Source of the DNA: Acidobacteriota bacterium
GTDB taxonomy: Bacteria > Acidobacteriota > Blastocatellia > RBC074
Assembly: GCA_016196035.1 (NCBI GenBank)
Contig: JACPYM010000020.1
Coordinates: 82,564 to 146,563 of the forward strand
Reading direction: 5' to 3'
DNA: 64,000 bases
Shown here: one piece after another, positions 8,221 to 17,215 of the stretch
Position numbering within the stretch: position 1 is the first letter of the stretch
Layout of the letters: the number at the start of each line of letters is the position of its first letter
Translations under genes and position numbers: made by a program
The notes under the pieces: model-generated
The model's database searches: none
The model's input: the letters and a program-made list of their open reading frames with translations, nothing else
What the model was told of the DNA's origin: nothing

Positions 8221-11200
8221 ATGATCGCTCGCCTAACGCAACGCCAGTCAGGACTGGTTCTGACTTTGCTCGCCAGCTTCGTCATCAGCCTGGTCGCCAG
8301 CCCGGCCTGGTTTCCCACCAACGCCAGCGTAGCCGCTGCCGCCAGCGCCCACGCGCAAGAACGGCGGGAACGGCACCGCGAACGGCGGGAGGAACGGCAG
8401 GCAGAAAAAGAGCGCGGGCCGCGCCGGGAACGGAAAGAAGATGAAGAGCGCTCAAAGCTCTTTGAATTGGATTATCCGAGCAGCGGCAGCGCTTCGCTGC
8501 GTTACGACTCACCCGCCGAAGCCGCGCAATTCTTCAAGCTTAAACGCCTGCCGGAAGGCGCCAAAGAATTGCCACTCGAAAAGTATGAAGACGCCTACAC
8601 GCAAATGCGCCGGATGCCCGTCTTCGCCACCGCGACCGAGCAGTTCCTGACTGAAGGTTCGGCTGTCACCGCGCCCTTGCATCGTAGCGCCGCAGAACCC
8701 GCGCAACTCAACCAACCGACTTGGAATCCCTTAGGGCCGGGCAACATCGGCGGCCGCACGCGCGGGCTGGTGATCAACCCGCAAGACCCGAATGTCATGT
8801 TTGCCGCAGGCGTTTCCGGCGGTTTGTGGAAAACGACGAACGGCGGGCAGGCCTGGGCGCCGATTGGCGACCGGCTGGCCAACCTGACCGTCAGCGCGTT
8901 GTTGCTCGATCCCACCAACGCGAATGTCATTTATGTCGGCACGGGCGAAGGCGTCTCGGTGTTTACCGAAGACACCCAGGGCGATTTTCGCGGCGCGGGC
9001 ATTTTCAAAAGCACGGACGGCGGTGCGACGTTCAGCCAACTGGAAGGCACGCGCAACGAAAATTTCTACTTCGTCAATGATCTGGTCATCAGCCCGGCCA
9101 GCAATCAACGGCTGTATGCCGCCACGCGCGCCGGTGTTTATCGTTCGCTGGATGGCGGCGGCACCTGGACGCGCGTGCTCAATCCGCTGAATGTGGACGG
9201 CGACCCGGTGACGGGCGGCTGTTTCGATTTGGCGATGCGCACCGACAAGCTGGATGCCGATGTCGTGTTCGCCGCCTGCGGTTCGTTTGAAGATGCCGCG
9301 ATTTACCGCACCAAGAACGGCGCGGGCGCGGATGCCTGGTCGCAGGTGTTCACCGAAGCGGGCATGGGCCGCACAGCCCTGGCGCTGGCCCCGTCGAATC
9401 AAGACATCATTTATGCGATTTCCTCGGAAGTGGAAGATCGAACCTTCGTCAATCAATTGCACGCAGTCTTTCGCTCGACCAGCGGCGGCGATGCCAGCAC
9501 CTGGACGGCGCGCGTGCGCAATACCAGCGCCAACAAACTGAACCGCTCGATCCTCTCGTTCGCGATTGACAGCTTTGCTACGGATTGCGGTTATGCGCTT
9601 CAAGACGGGTACTTCGGCCAAGCCTGGTACGATTTGGTTTTGGCCGTTGATCCGGTTGATTCCAATCGCGTCTGGGCGGGCGGCGTGGATTTCTTCCGTT
9701 CGGATGATGGGGGCGCAAATTGGGGTCTCGCCACGCAGGCCTATCAAGACCCAGCCAATGCGCAATACCTCCACCCCGATCAGCACCTGCTGGTGTTTCA
9801 TCCGCAATATAACGGCACGACCAATCAGGTGCTTTTTGTCGGCAACGACGGCGGGTTGTGGCGCACCGAGAACGCGCGGGCGGGCGTGGCCACCGGCCCC
9901 ACCGCGCCGTGCCAAGCCAGCAATACGGCGGTCACCTGGCGTTCGCTCAACAATGGCTATGGCGTGACGCAGTTTTATCACGGCACGGTCACGCCCGATG
10001 GCAAAAGCTATTTCGGCGGCACACAGGACAACGGCACCGTGCTCGGCACTGACCAGCAGGGCGGCAACGCCTGGCGCGAAATTTTTGGCGGCGATGGCGG
10101 TTACGTCGCCATTGATGTGAATCGGCCCGCGACGCTCTATGCCGAAAGCACGGGCTATTCGCTGAATAAGAGCACCGATGGCGGCGCGACGTTTGGCAGT
10201 GCTTTGTTCGGCATCAGCGGCGACAGCGGCCAATTCATTACGCCGTATGTGATAGACCCCAGCGACCCGAATCGTTTGTGGACGGGCGGCGCGTTCATTT
10301 GGCGCACGACCAGTGCGGCTTCGCTTTGGACGCGTGCCAGCAATATCGCGCCGGGCAATGGCGATGTCAGCGCGCTGGCCGTGTCGCCGACCGATGCCAA
10401 CTATGTGCTGGTGGGCCTGAGCGATGGGTTTATCGCCCGCACGGCCAATGGGCTGACGACCAATGCGGCGACCAACTGGGCCAGCACGCAGCCTCAGCGC
10501 GGCTATGTGTCGTGGCTGACGTTTGATCCGAACAACAAAAATATCGCTTATGCGACCTTCTCGACTTTTGGCAGCGGGCACGTCTATCGCAGCCAGGACG
10601 CGGGCGCGACGTGGACGGCCATAGACGGCACGGGCACGGGCGCGCTGCCCGATGTGCCGGTGCATTGCTTGGTGATTGATCCGAACAACACGGCGCGGTT
10701 GTATATCGGCACCGATGTGGGCGTCTTTGTGACCAACGACGGCGGCGCGAATTGGGCCGTCGAAAACACAGGCTTCCCGAACGTCATCACCGAGTCGTTG
10801 ACGCTGCAGGTCGTCAACGGCGAAACCTGGCTCTATGCCTTTACGCACGGGCGCGGCGCCTGGCGCGTGCGCTTGAACGGCAATGGCTGCAATTACGGCA
10901 TCCTGCCCGCCACGGTCAGCGTTGGCGTCAGCGGCGCGACCGGGCAGGTGAATGTCAGCGCACAACCCGGTGGTTGCAATTGGACGGCGACCAGCAATGC
11001 CGTCTGGTTACAAGTCACGGGCAGCGGCAGCGCCAGCGGCACGGTCAGCTACACGGCCAGCGCCAATACCAGCATTACGGCGCGCACCGCGACGGCGACC
11101 ATCGCCGGGCGCAGCTTTGTGATTACGCAACCCGGCGTGCCCGATTTGACGCCGCCGACCATCGCCGTGACTGATCCCAATCCCAATACCACCGCGAACG

Positions 11201-14200
11201 ATATTCTCGGTTCGATCCCGGTGCGTGGCACCGCCAGCGATAACGGCGCGCTCAGCGCCATCACCTGGAGCAACAATCGCGGCGGTAGCGGCCTGGCGAC
11301 GGGCACAACCGCCTGGACAATTAGCGCGCTGCCGTTGGCGAGCGGCTTGAACACGATCACGGTGACGGCTACCGACACGGCGGGCAATGTGGCGCGCGCT
11401 TCTTTCAATGTGAATTCGCGTCCGGCTTCCTTGATCCTGAGTATCATCGGCAATGGCCTCAGCGCGCCCGCCGGGGATGGCGGCTTGGCCACGCTGGCGC
11501 AAATCGGACAGCCCAGCGCCCTGGCATACGACGCGCTGGGCAATCTGTATATCGCGGAGACCTTCAACGACCGCATTCGCAAGGTGAACGCCAGCGACGG
11601 GAAAATTTCGACCGTCGCGGGCGGCGCGGGGAATGGTTATGCGGGCGACGGCGGCCCGGCGACGGCGGCGCGTTTGAACTGTCCGACCGGCGTGGCGGTG
11701 GATGCGCAGGGCAACATTTATATCGCCGACCGCGACAACCATCGCATCCGGCGCGTCGCGGCGGCGGATGGATTGATTACCACCTTCGCGGGCACCGGCA
11801 CGCCGGGTTCCAACGGCGATAACGGCGACGCCAAGCTCGCGCAACTGTTTTCGCCCTTCCGCGTCTTGGTGGACAAGCAGGGCAATCTGCTCATCGCCGA
11901 CACCGACAATCATCGCATCCGCAAAGTGACGAGCGATGGCAAGATCACGACGATTGCCGGGACGGGCGTGCTGGGCGTGGCGGGTGACGGCGGCCCTGCG
12001 ACTTCGGCGCAGTTGAATGGGCCTGAAGGCATGGCGCTCGATGCGGACGGCAATCTGTTTATCGCGGACACCGAGAATCACCGCATTCGCCGCCTGAATG
12101 CCAGCAACGGCATTCTGACGACGATTGCCGGCACGGGCGTGCGCGGCGCGACGGGTGATGGTGGCGATGCCGTGGCCGCGCGCATCGGCTTGCCCGAAGG
12201 CGTTTGGGTGGACGCACAGAAAAACATCTTCATCGCCGACACCTTTAACGACCGCATCCGGCGCATCAACGCCAGCGACGGCAAGATTTCGACGGTGGCG
12301 GGCAACGGCTTGAACGGTTACAGCGGCGATGGCACGTCGGCCACGGGCACGCGCCTGAATTGCCCGACCGAAATCATCACCGACGCGGCGGGCCGTTTGT
12401 TGATCGCCGACCGCGACAACCATCGCGTGCGCAGCGTGCAAACGGTGCCGGCGGGCGATACCACCGCGCCCACGATTGCGCTGACCGCCCCGACGACCAA
12501 TCCCACGTTTACCACCAACATCAGCCCGTTGACGTTGAATGGCACCGCCACTGATGCGAACGGCGTCGTGCAGGTGCAATGGGTCAATGATCGCGGCTTC
12601 AGCGGCACGGCGGCGGGCACCAATGCCTGGGCGGCGCTGAACATTCCGTTGCTGCTTGGCGCGAACAACCTGACGGTGACGGCCTTTGACATCAGCGGCA
12701 ACGCCAGCAGCGTGCAATTGGCTGTCACCTTCAATCCGCAACAACTGGTCAGCACGCTGGCCGGGAACGGCACCTTTGGCGGCGCGGGTGATGGCGGTGC
12801 TGCTGTCGCGGCGCAACTCTGGTCGCCCCGCGCGGTGGCCGTGGACGGGCAGGGCAATGTGTATGTCGCCGACACGCAAAATCATCGCATCCGCAAAATT
12901 GCGCCCAGCGGCGTCATCACGGCGTTTGCGGGCACAGGCATACTAGGTTCCAGCGGCGATGGCGGCCCAGCGACAGAGGCGACGCTGAACGAACCGCGCA
13001 GCGTCATTGCCGATTCGGCGGGCAATGTTTACATCGGCGATTACCGCAACCACCGCGTGCGCAAGGTCACGCCTGACGGCAAGATCAGCACCATCGCGGG
13101 CACCGGCGTCGAAGGAGATGCAGGCGACGGCGGCCCCGCGACACAAGCCCAGATGAGCACGCCGCTCGGCCTGGCGCTCGACACCCAAGGCAACTTGTAC
13201 ATAGCCGAAACCGGCGGCAATCGTGTGCGCAAGGTGAACGCCGGCGATGGCAAAATTTCGACGGTGGCGGGCACGGGCGATGTCGGCTTCAGCGGCGATG
13301 GCGGCCCGGCGACGGCGGCGCGCTTCGATTTTCTGTCGGGACTCGCCGTTGATCGCCAGGGCAATCTGTATATCGTTGACCAGGGCAATTACCGTCTGCG
13401 CAAGGTCAACGCGAGCGATGGCCGCATCAGCACCATCGCGGGCACGGGCATTGCGGGTTATAACGGCGATGACATCCCGGCCAGCACCGCACGCCTTAAC
13501 GAAACCCGCCTGCTCACGCTTGATAATGCAGGCGACCTCTTGCTGGCCGACCAGGGCAACAATCGCATCCGCAAAATCACCCTTGCCACCGGCGTCATCA
13601 CGACTGTCGCAGGCAGCGGTGTCGGTGGGTTCAGCGGCGACAATGGCGCGCCCACCGCTGCCATGCTCAGTTTTCCGACGGGCATTGCCGTGGACGCGCA
13701 AGGCAACATGTTCATCGCGGATGGCGGCAACCATCGCATCCGCAAAGTGCAAGCGGCCTCGAACGTGCGCACGGTGGCTTCGATTTCCGCCGCCAGCTTC
13801 ACGACCGCGCTGGCGAGCGAAGCCCTGGCCGCCGCCTTCGGCGTCAATCTGGCGACCACCACGCAAGCGGCCACGAGCGTGCCGTTGCCCACTGTTTTGG
13901 CAGGCACCAGCTTGCGCGTGCGCGACAGCCAGGGTGTCGAACGCTTTGCGCCGCTCTTTTTCGTCTCGCCCGGTCAAGTCAATTACCAAGTCCCGGCGGG
14001 CACGGCGAACGGCCTGGCGACAGTGACCGTCAACACCGGCGATGGCGGATTGCTGACAGGCACGGTCAGCGTCAACACGCTGGCGCCAGGGCTGTTTTCG
14101 GCGAACTCTGACGGACAGGGCGTACCGGCGGGCATTGCCGTGCGCGTCAAAACCAGCGGCGAGCAGACCTTTGAACTGATTTCGCGGTTGGAAGGGAATC

Positions 14201-14481
14201 GCTTTGTCCCCACGCCGATTGATTTGGGGCCGGATGGCGAACAGGTCATCCTGGTGCTGTTCGGCACCGGCTATCGCAATCGCAACGCTGGCGGCACGGT
14301 CAGCGTGCGTATTGGCGGTGTTGATGCCGAAGTGCTTTTCGCCGGGCAACAGGGCGATCTGGTCGGAGTGGATCAGTTGAACGTGCGCCTGCCACGCACG
14401 CTGGCCGGACGCGGCGAGGTTGACTTGGTGTTGACGGTGGATGGCCGGCCGGCGAATACGGTGCGAGTGAATGTGAAGTAA
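8221..14481 (+). CDS. giant secreted multi-propeller protein (BNR/VPS10-like, BACON, two NHL propellers, TIGR03437-like C-terminus)
   Basis: About 2086 residues. GAGGAG eight bases upstream sets the ATG at 8221; the frame is open further upstream without support. A signal peptide (LVLTLLASFVISLVASPAW) is followed by an Arg/Glu-rich stretch, then a sortilin/BNR-type propeller region (about 165-890, repeated STDGGATF and TNDGGANW Asp boxes), a BACON-like domain (890-975), an Ig-like segment, six NHL repeats (about 1073-1408), a second Ig-like segment, six more NHL repeats (about 1510-1845), and a final domain (FFVSPGQVNYQVP, LAPGLFSAN) resembling TIGR03437 of Acidobacteria. NHL units follow the pattern GDGGPATAA...GNLYIADxxNHRIRKV. 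It is probably surface-bound or released and binding carbohydrate or protein; no catalytic site was recognised. The gene is monocistronic. Confidence 0.9.
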   Translation: MIARLTQRQSGLVLTLLASFVISLVASPAWFPTNASVAAAASAHAQERRERHRERREERQAEKERGPRRERKEDEERSKLFELDYPSSGSASLRYDSPAEAAQFFKLKRLPEGAKELPLEKYEDAYTQMRRMPVFATATEQFLTEGSAVTAPLHRSAAEPAQLNQPTWNPLGPGNIGGRTRGLVINPQDPNVMFAAGVSGGLWKTTNGGQAWAPIGDRLANLTVSALLLDPTNANVIYVGTGEGVSVFTEDTQGDFRGAGIFKSTDGGATFSQLEGTRNENFYFVNDLVISPASNQRLYAATRAGVYRSLDGGGTWTRVLNPLNVDGDPVTGGCFDLAMRTDKLDADVVFAACGSFEDAAIYRTKNGAGADAWSQVFTEAGMGRTALALAPSNQDIIYAISSEVEDRTFVNQLHAVFRSTSGGDASTWTARVRNTSANKLNRSILSFAIDSFATDCGYALQDGYFGQAWYDLVLAVDPVDSNRVWAGGVDFFRSDDGGANWGLATQAYQDPANAQYLHPDQHLLVFHPQYNGTTNQVLFVGNDGGLWRTENARAGVATGPTAPCQASNTAVTWRSLNNGYGVTQFYHGTVTPDGKSYFGGTQDNGTVLGTDQQGGNAWREIFGGDGGYVAIDVNRPATLYAESTGYSLNKSTDGGATFGSALFGISGDSGQFITPYVIDPSDPNRLWTGGAFIWRTTSAASLWTRASNIAPGNGDVSALAVSPTDANYVLVGLSDGFIARTANGLTTNAATNWASTQPQRGYVSWLTFDPNNKNIAYATFSTFGSGHVYRSQDAGATWTAIDGTGTGALPDVPVHCLVIDPNNTARLYIGTDVGVFVTNDGGANWAVENTGFPNVITESLTLQVVNGETWLYAFTHGRGAWRVRLNGNGCNYGILPATVSVGVSGATGQVNVSAQPGGCNWTATSNAVWLQVTGSGSASGTVSYTASANTSITARTATATIAGRSFVITQPGVPDLTPPTIAVTDPNPNTTANDILGSIPVRGTASDNGALSAITWSNNRGGSGLATGTTAWTISALPLASGLNTITVTATDTAGNVARASFNVNSRPASLILSIIGNGLSAPAGDGGLATLAQIGQPSALAYDALGNLYIAETFNDRIRKVNASDGKISTVAGGAGNGYAGDGGPATAARLNCPTGVAVDAQGNIYIADRDNHRIRRVAAADGLITTFAGTGTPGSNGDNGDAKLAQLFSPFRVLVDKQGNLLIADTDNHRIRKVTSDGKITTIAGTGVLGVAGDGGPATSAQLNGPEGMALDADGNLFIADTENHRIRRLNASNGILTTIAGTGVRGATGDGGDAVAARIGLPEGVWVDAQKNIFIADTFNDRIRRINASDGKISTVAGNGLNGYSGDGTSATGTRLNCPTEIITDAAGRLLIADRDNHRVRSVQTVPAGDTTAPTIALTAPTTNPTFTTNISPLTLNGTATDANGVVQVQWVNDRGFSGTAAGTNAWAALNIPLLLGANNLTVTAFDISGNASSVQLAVTFNPQQLVSTLAGNGTFGGAGDGGAAVAAQLWSPRAVAVDGQGNVYVADTQNHRIRKIAPSGVITAFAGTGILGSSGDGGPATEATLNEPRSVIADSAGNVYIGDYRNHRVRKVTPDGKISTIAGTGVEGDAGDGGPATQAQMSTPLGLALDTQGNLYIAETGGNRVRKVNAGDGKISTVAGTGDVGFSGDGGPATAARFDFLSGLAVDRQGNLYIVDQGNYRLRKVNASDGRISTIAGTGIAGYNGDDIPASTARLNETRLLTLDNAGDLLLADQGNNRIRKITLATGVITTVAGSGVGGFSGDNGAPTAAMLSFPTGIAVDAQGNMFIADGGNHRIRKVQAASNVRTVASISAASFTTALASEALAAAFGVNLATTTQAATSVPLPTVLAGTSLRVRDSQGVERFAPLFFVSPGQVNYQVPAGTANGLATVTVNTGDGGLLTGTVSVNTLAPGLFSANSDGQGVPAGIAVRVKTSGEQTFELISRLEGNRFVPTPIDLGPDGEQVILVLFGTGYRNRNAGGTVSVRIGGVDAEVLFAGQQGDLVGVDQLNVRLPRTLAGRGEVDLVLTVDGRPANTVRVNVK

Positions 14482-14670
14482 TTGAAGGGAGTGCGTAATT
14501 CAGAAAGCGCGTGCTCCCTGGGTACGCATCGCTTCCTCCGGCAGGAAGACGTCCGTCGCCGAGACCGCACGCTGGAAGCGATGCGTACCCAGGGAGCGCC
14601 TCCTGGCCCTGATTTCAAAGGACTTTTATTCGCACAGGCTTCAAGTAATTGAAGGGAGTGCGTAATTCAG
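14476..14670. repeat. 28-base direct repeats flanking a hairpin insert at the end of the giant gene
   Basis: An exact 28-base direct repeat lies at 14476-14503 and 14643-14670; the first copy includes the last Lys codon and stop codon of the giant gene. Between them are 139 bases containing a perfect 24-base inverted repeat (14513-14536 with 14574-14597). The layout fits insertion of a small palindromic element with duplication of the target, or duplication of the gene end followed by insertion. Confidence 0.75.
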
Positions 14671-14684
14671 CAAATTCCGCATCC

Positions 14685-14810
14685 GGCTCCGGAGGAGCCA
14701 AATGTTTATAGAACCCGCGTGGTGATCGCGCCCAAGCTCAGGAGGAACGGTATGTGTCAGATGTCGCTTCTCCGGAGCTTGGGAAGCACTGCCTACCGAA
14801 ACTATAAACA
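14685..14810. repeat. nested palindromic dispersed-repeat element
   Basis: A 15-base palindrome (ggctccggaggagcc, 14685-14699) is followed by an outer inverted pair (tgtttatag 14703-14711 with ctataaaca 14802-14810) and an imperfect inner hairpin (14731-14747 with about 14767-14783). It resembles short dispersed repeats I recall from acidobacterial genomes that are often miscalled as small proteins; membership is inference. No protein is called here. Confidence 0.6.
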
Positions 14811-14845
14811 GGCCGCGCCGCTGGCGCTAAAAGCCCTAAAAAGAA

Positions 14846-14886
14846 AACGCGCTGGCTTGCACTCACGCAAACCAGCGCGTTGTTTT
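14846..14886. terminator. bidirectional terminator
   Basis: A 15-base stem (14846-14860 with 14867-14881, one mismatch) around a six-base loop is flanked by aaaa on the left and tttt on the right, so it can work in both directions. It lies between the convergent giant secreted gene and the TerB-like gene. Confidence 0.8.
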
Positions 14887-14905
14887 ACGGTTACCAAGTG
14901 CGCGC

Positions 14906-15511
14906 CTATTCGGCCAACACCTGCTCGACGGCCTCAGCACGATCTTTGGAAAGCTCGTTGGTGATGCGTTCCAACGTTTTGCGTTCGGCGTTGGACACCG
15001 AACCGAAGCCCAGAAAACCGCCGGAAGCCTCGGCAATGCGCGAACAGTAGCTGAGCAAATCCTGCCGTGCATCAACCTGCTGATTCGGGGGCAACGCCGC
15101 CACGAAGATGCGGATGGCGCGCAATGTATTCTCAAAAAGTTCTGCGGGTGGTTGCGTGGTCAGCCATTCATTAAGTTGCAAATGAGCCTTGCTCTCGGGT
15201 TGCACGCCGCGCGTGTAGGCGAGTTGCGTAATCAACTCACGCTCTTCATCGCTGATGTCCCCCGAAGCCCAGGCCACCTGGAGGAGCGGCACCAAATGCA
15301 GCAATTGCACCGTCTCGGGTGTGTAGCCTAATTCCTGTAAGGCTTCGATAACCTCTTCATCGTGGATGCCGGTGGCCTCTTCCATCTGCGCGCGCAGCGA
15401 TTCGTCGGCCAGCTTGGCGTGCATTTTTTCAATCAACTCGCGCTCTTTGCGCAAGAAATACTCTTCTTCCATACCGCGCTCGCGTTCAGCGAAAATATCT
15501 TTGGTGGACAT
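14906..15511 (-). CDS. TerB-like domain protein
   Basis: A soluble 201-residue protein with a charged, coiled-coil N-terminus (ERERGMEEEYFLRKERELIEKM shown in part) and a helical domain from about residue 70 to 145 containing AWASGDISDEERELI. That Asp/Glu pattern is typical of the TerB/DUF533-like fold. A second helical half ends in FGSVSNAERKTLERI. TerB-like proteins bind metal ions in several contexts, but this one stands alone without other ter genes, so its role is unknown. AGAGGAG five bases before the ATG at 15511 sets the start; an upstream extension to 15601 is unlikely. It is convergent with the giant secreted gene. Confidence 0.75.
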   Translation of the reverse strand: MSTKDIFAERERGMEEEYFLRKERELIEKMHAKLADESLRAQMEEATGIHDEEVIEALQELGYTPETVQLLHLVPLLQVAWASGDISDEERELITQLAYTRGVQPESKAHLQLNEWLTTQPPAELFENTLRAIRIFVAALPPNQQVDARQDLLSYCSRIAEASGGFLGFGSVSNAERKTLERITNELSKDRAEAVEQVLAE

Positions 15512-15658
15512 GGTGACTCCTCTTACGTTCGGTTTCTTTCTGCCAATCTCAAGATGAAAAATGACTGGGTGAATTGAAGCAAAGTTCCCCGCATTGCACA
15601 AGCCAACGCCAATTTGATTTCCTAGCTTGACGGGTGCGATTGAAAGCAGGACTGAAAA

Positions 15659-15900
15659 TCAGTCCGTTCCTTGACGCCGCTTTTGCCAGTATGCTTCCCA
15701 TTCGCCGTTCGCTCACTTGACCCGCAGCGCGGGCATCTTTTCAGCATTCTCTTCTTTCCACCACGCACCGGCACGTTTGAGCCGCGCTTGGATCACAGAA
15801 CGGTGCGCGCTTTCGATCCGATTGGCAAGTTGCGGTCATCCAAATGCTCGCGCTGGCTGCTCGGTTCGCGCATTTGCTCTTTGTAGGCGGGCACGCGCGG
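15659..15900 (-). pseudogene. transposase C-terminal remnant, frameshifted (ISKra4-like)
   Basis: Reading the minus strand in two frames recovers a degraded transposase tail. One frame gives YKEQMREPSSQREHLDDRNLPIGS. After a frameshift near 15814 the other gives ESAHRSVIQARLKRAGAWW, then KEENAEKM and, across an in-frame stop at 15713-15715, ANGEWEAYWQKRRQ. The IGS...ES.......Q.RLK.AG..W pattern matches the C-terminal part of ISKra4-type transposases as I remember them. The N-terminal two thirds are missing and no terminal repeats were found. The region directly follows the DUF1611 gene and fills the otherwise empty 15512-16009 gap. Confidence 0.6.
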
Positions 15901-16009
15901 TTTGCCGGCAAGGCCAAGGCTGCCGGTTCGAGGTGGACGACCAGGTTAAGCAAGAGTTGTTTCAAGGCCTGTGGCGTAGCGTCAGAGCTTGGCGTGGCTG
16001 GTTGATTCA

Positions 16010-17062
16010 TCAGAGCAGCGCGCGCACGGCGGCAACCAGTTTGTCGCAACCGCCTTTCAGCAACACATCAGTGACGGGCCGTTGATAGGTAGTTTCGTAG
16101 TCGGTAATGGTCGCTTGAACTTCCGCTTCGGTCATTCCTTCGTGGTTGATGGTCAGCGCGAGCACGGGCTTTTGCGCGAGTAATTCCAGGATTTGGATTT
16201 CGCGGTCGAGGCTGCTGAGCGGATAGTTTTCAAACCCGTCATAAAACTTGCGCGCCGGGGCATGTTGCAGAATCACGCCGTCCACGCGGCCTGCCGCAAT
16301 TAGCTCGAAGCCGCCGGGATAGGCGGGGTGGGCGATGCTGCCTTGGCCTTCGAGCAGGATCACTTGCGGGCGCTCATTCATCCACGCTTGATAGATTGCA
16401 TTTTCGATCTCGCCGGTGACGAAATCATTGATGAGCGCATCGAGCATAAGGCCATATTTCACGCCCTGCATCCACGAGGTTTGCCCGGTGCCGATCAGTT
16501 CGCTCTTGATGCCCGTGTCGTTGAGCGCCTGATTGAGCCGCACGGCGGTGGTGCGTTTGCCGATGGCCGAATCGGTGCCGAGCACGGCGAGTTTGAGAGC
16601 TTTGACTTCGGCGATCTTGCCGCTGAAAAAATGCAGTTGCGCACGCGGCGGCGGGCGGCGAATGTCGCGAATTTGCACGTTGTACTGGCGCGCGAGGGCC
16701 TGGAATTCGGAGTCTTCGGAAAGGAATTCGTGCAAGCCGCTGTCAATGTGCAGGCCTTGCTCAAGGGCGCGTTTGAGGGTGCGGCGCGCTTCTTTGGGCA
16801 AGCGTCCGCCGTCGGGGGCAAGGCCGATTACCAGATAGCGGGGTTTCATCATCGTGCGGGCCAATGCCTCGTCCAGACTGGCGTATATGGGGATTTGCTT
16901 GAGCTTGTTTTCGAGCACGCCGCCGGCATCGTAGCCCGCGTGGCGGCTGTCAATGACGCCCATGACCAGATAGCGGGAAGTATGGCGCACCAGCCCGTTC
17001 GCCGTTTTGCCGTTGGGTGTGCCGAAGGCGCCTTCGCAGTAAATGAGTGCTGTGCCGTCCAT
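16010..17062 (-). CDS. DUF1611 / DgcN-like P-loop protein
   Basis: A 350-residue DUF1611 protein. The N-terminal domain (ALIYCEGAFG, TANGLVRH, YLVMGVIDSRHAG) is followed by a P-loop-like domain (LAVLGTDSAIGKRTTAVRL, about 185-205) with GTGQTSWMQG and ILLEGQGSIAHPAYPGG. Members of this family include the D-glutamate N-acetyltransferase DgcN; the usual partner epimerase gene is absent, so the substrate is uncertain. I placed the start at the ATG at 17062 because the family begins near ALIYCEGAFG; the longer frame to 17131 runs into the tgt promoter region. The ribosome site is weak. It is divergent from tgt. Its stop overlaps an ATG (TGATG), but what follows is the degraded transposase region. 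Confidence 0.85.
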   Translation of the reverse strand: MDGTALIYCEGAFGTPNGKTANGLVRHTSRYLVMGVIDSRHAGYDAGGVLENKLKQIPIYASLDEALARTMMKPRYLVIGLAPDGGRLPKEARRTLKRALEQGLHIDSGLHEFLSEDSEFQALARQYNVQIRDIRRPPPRAQLHFFSGKIAEVKALKLAVLGTDSAIGKRTTAVRLNQALNDTGIKSELIGTGQTSWMQGVKYGLMLDALINDFVTGEIENAIYQAWMNERPQVILLEGQGSIAHPAYPGGFELIAAGRVDGVILQHAPARKFYDGFENYPLSSLDREIQILELLAQKPVLALTINHEGMTEAEVQATITDYETTYQRPVTDVLLKGGCDKLVAAVRALL

Positions 17063-17215
17063 AATTTTCTGAAAAATTGAATGCGTTTGATTGTGCGCGG
17101 CAGCATAACAGCGCCGCCAAATTTCAGCCATAGCGATTCGCCAGAGTTAAGAAGCCTGCTATGCTTGCGGCTCTTTCAAAACCTGGCAGACGTATTCGCA
17201 GAGGATTTAGAACCG

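Noticed and set aside
8731..10965. A 744-codon minus-strand open frame opposite the giant secreted gene
   Set aside because: Arg/Ala/His-rich composition without any motif, opposite a gene with clear domains. High GC at third positions creates such antisense frames.
11008..12885. A 625-codon minus-strand open frame opposite the NHL repeats
   Set aside because: It mirrors the repeated plus-strand units and shows no independent protein family or ribosome site.
15741..16049. A 102-codon minus-strand frame overlapping the end of the DUF1611 gene
   Set aside because: The TGATG overlap looked like coupling, but the sequence is explained better by transposase residues in the other frames.
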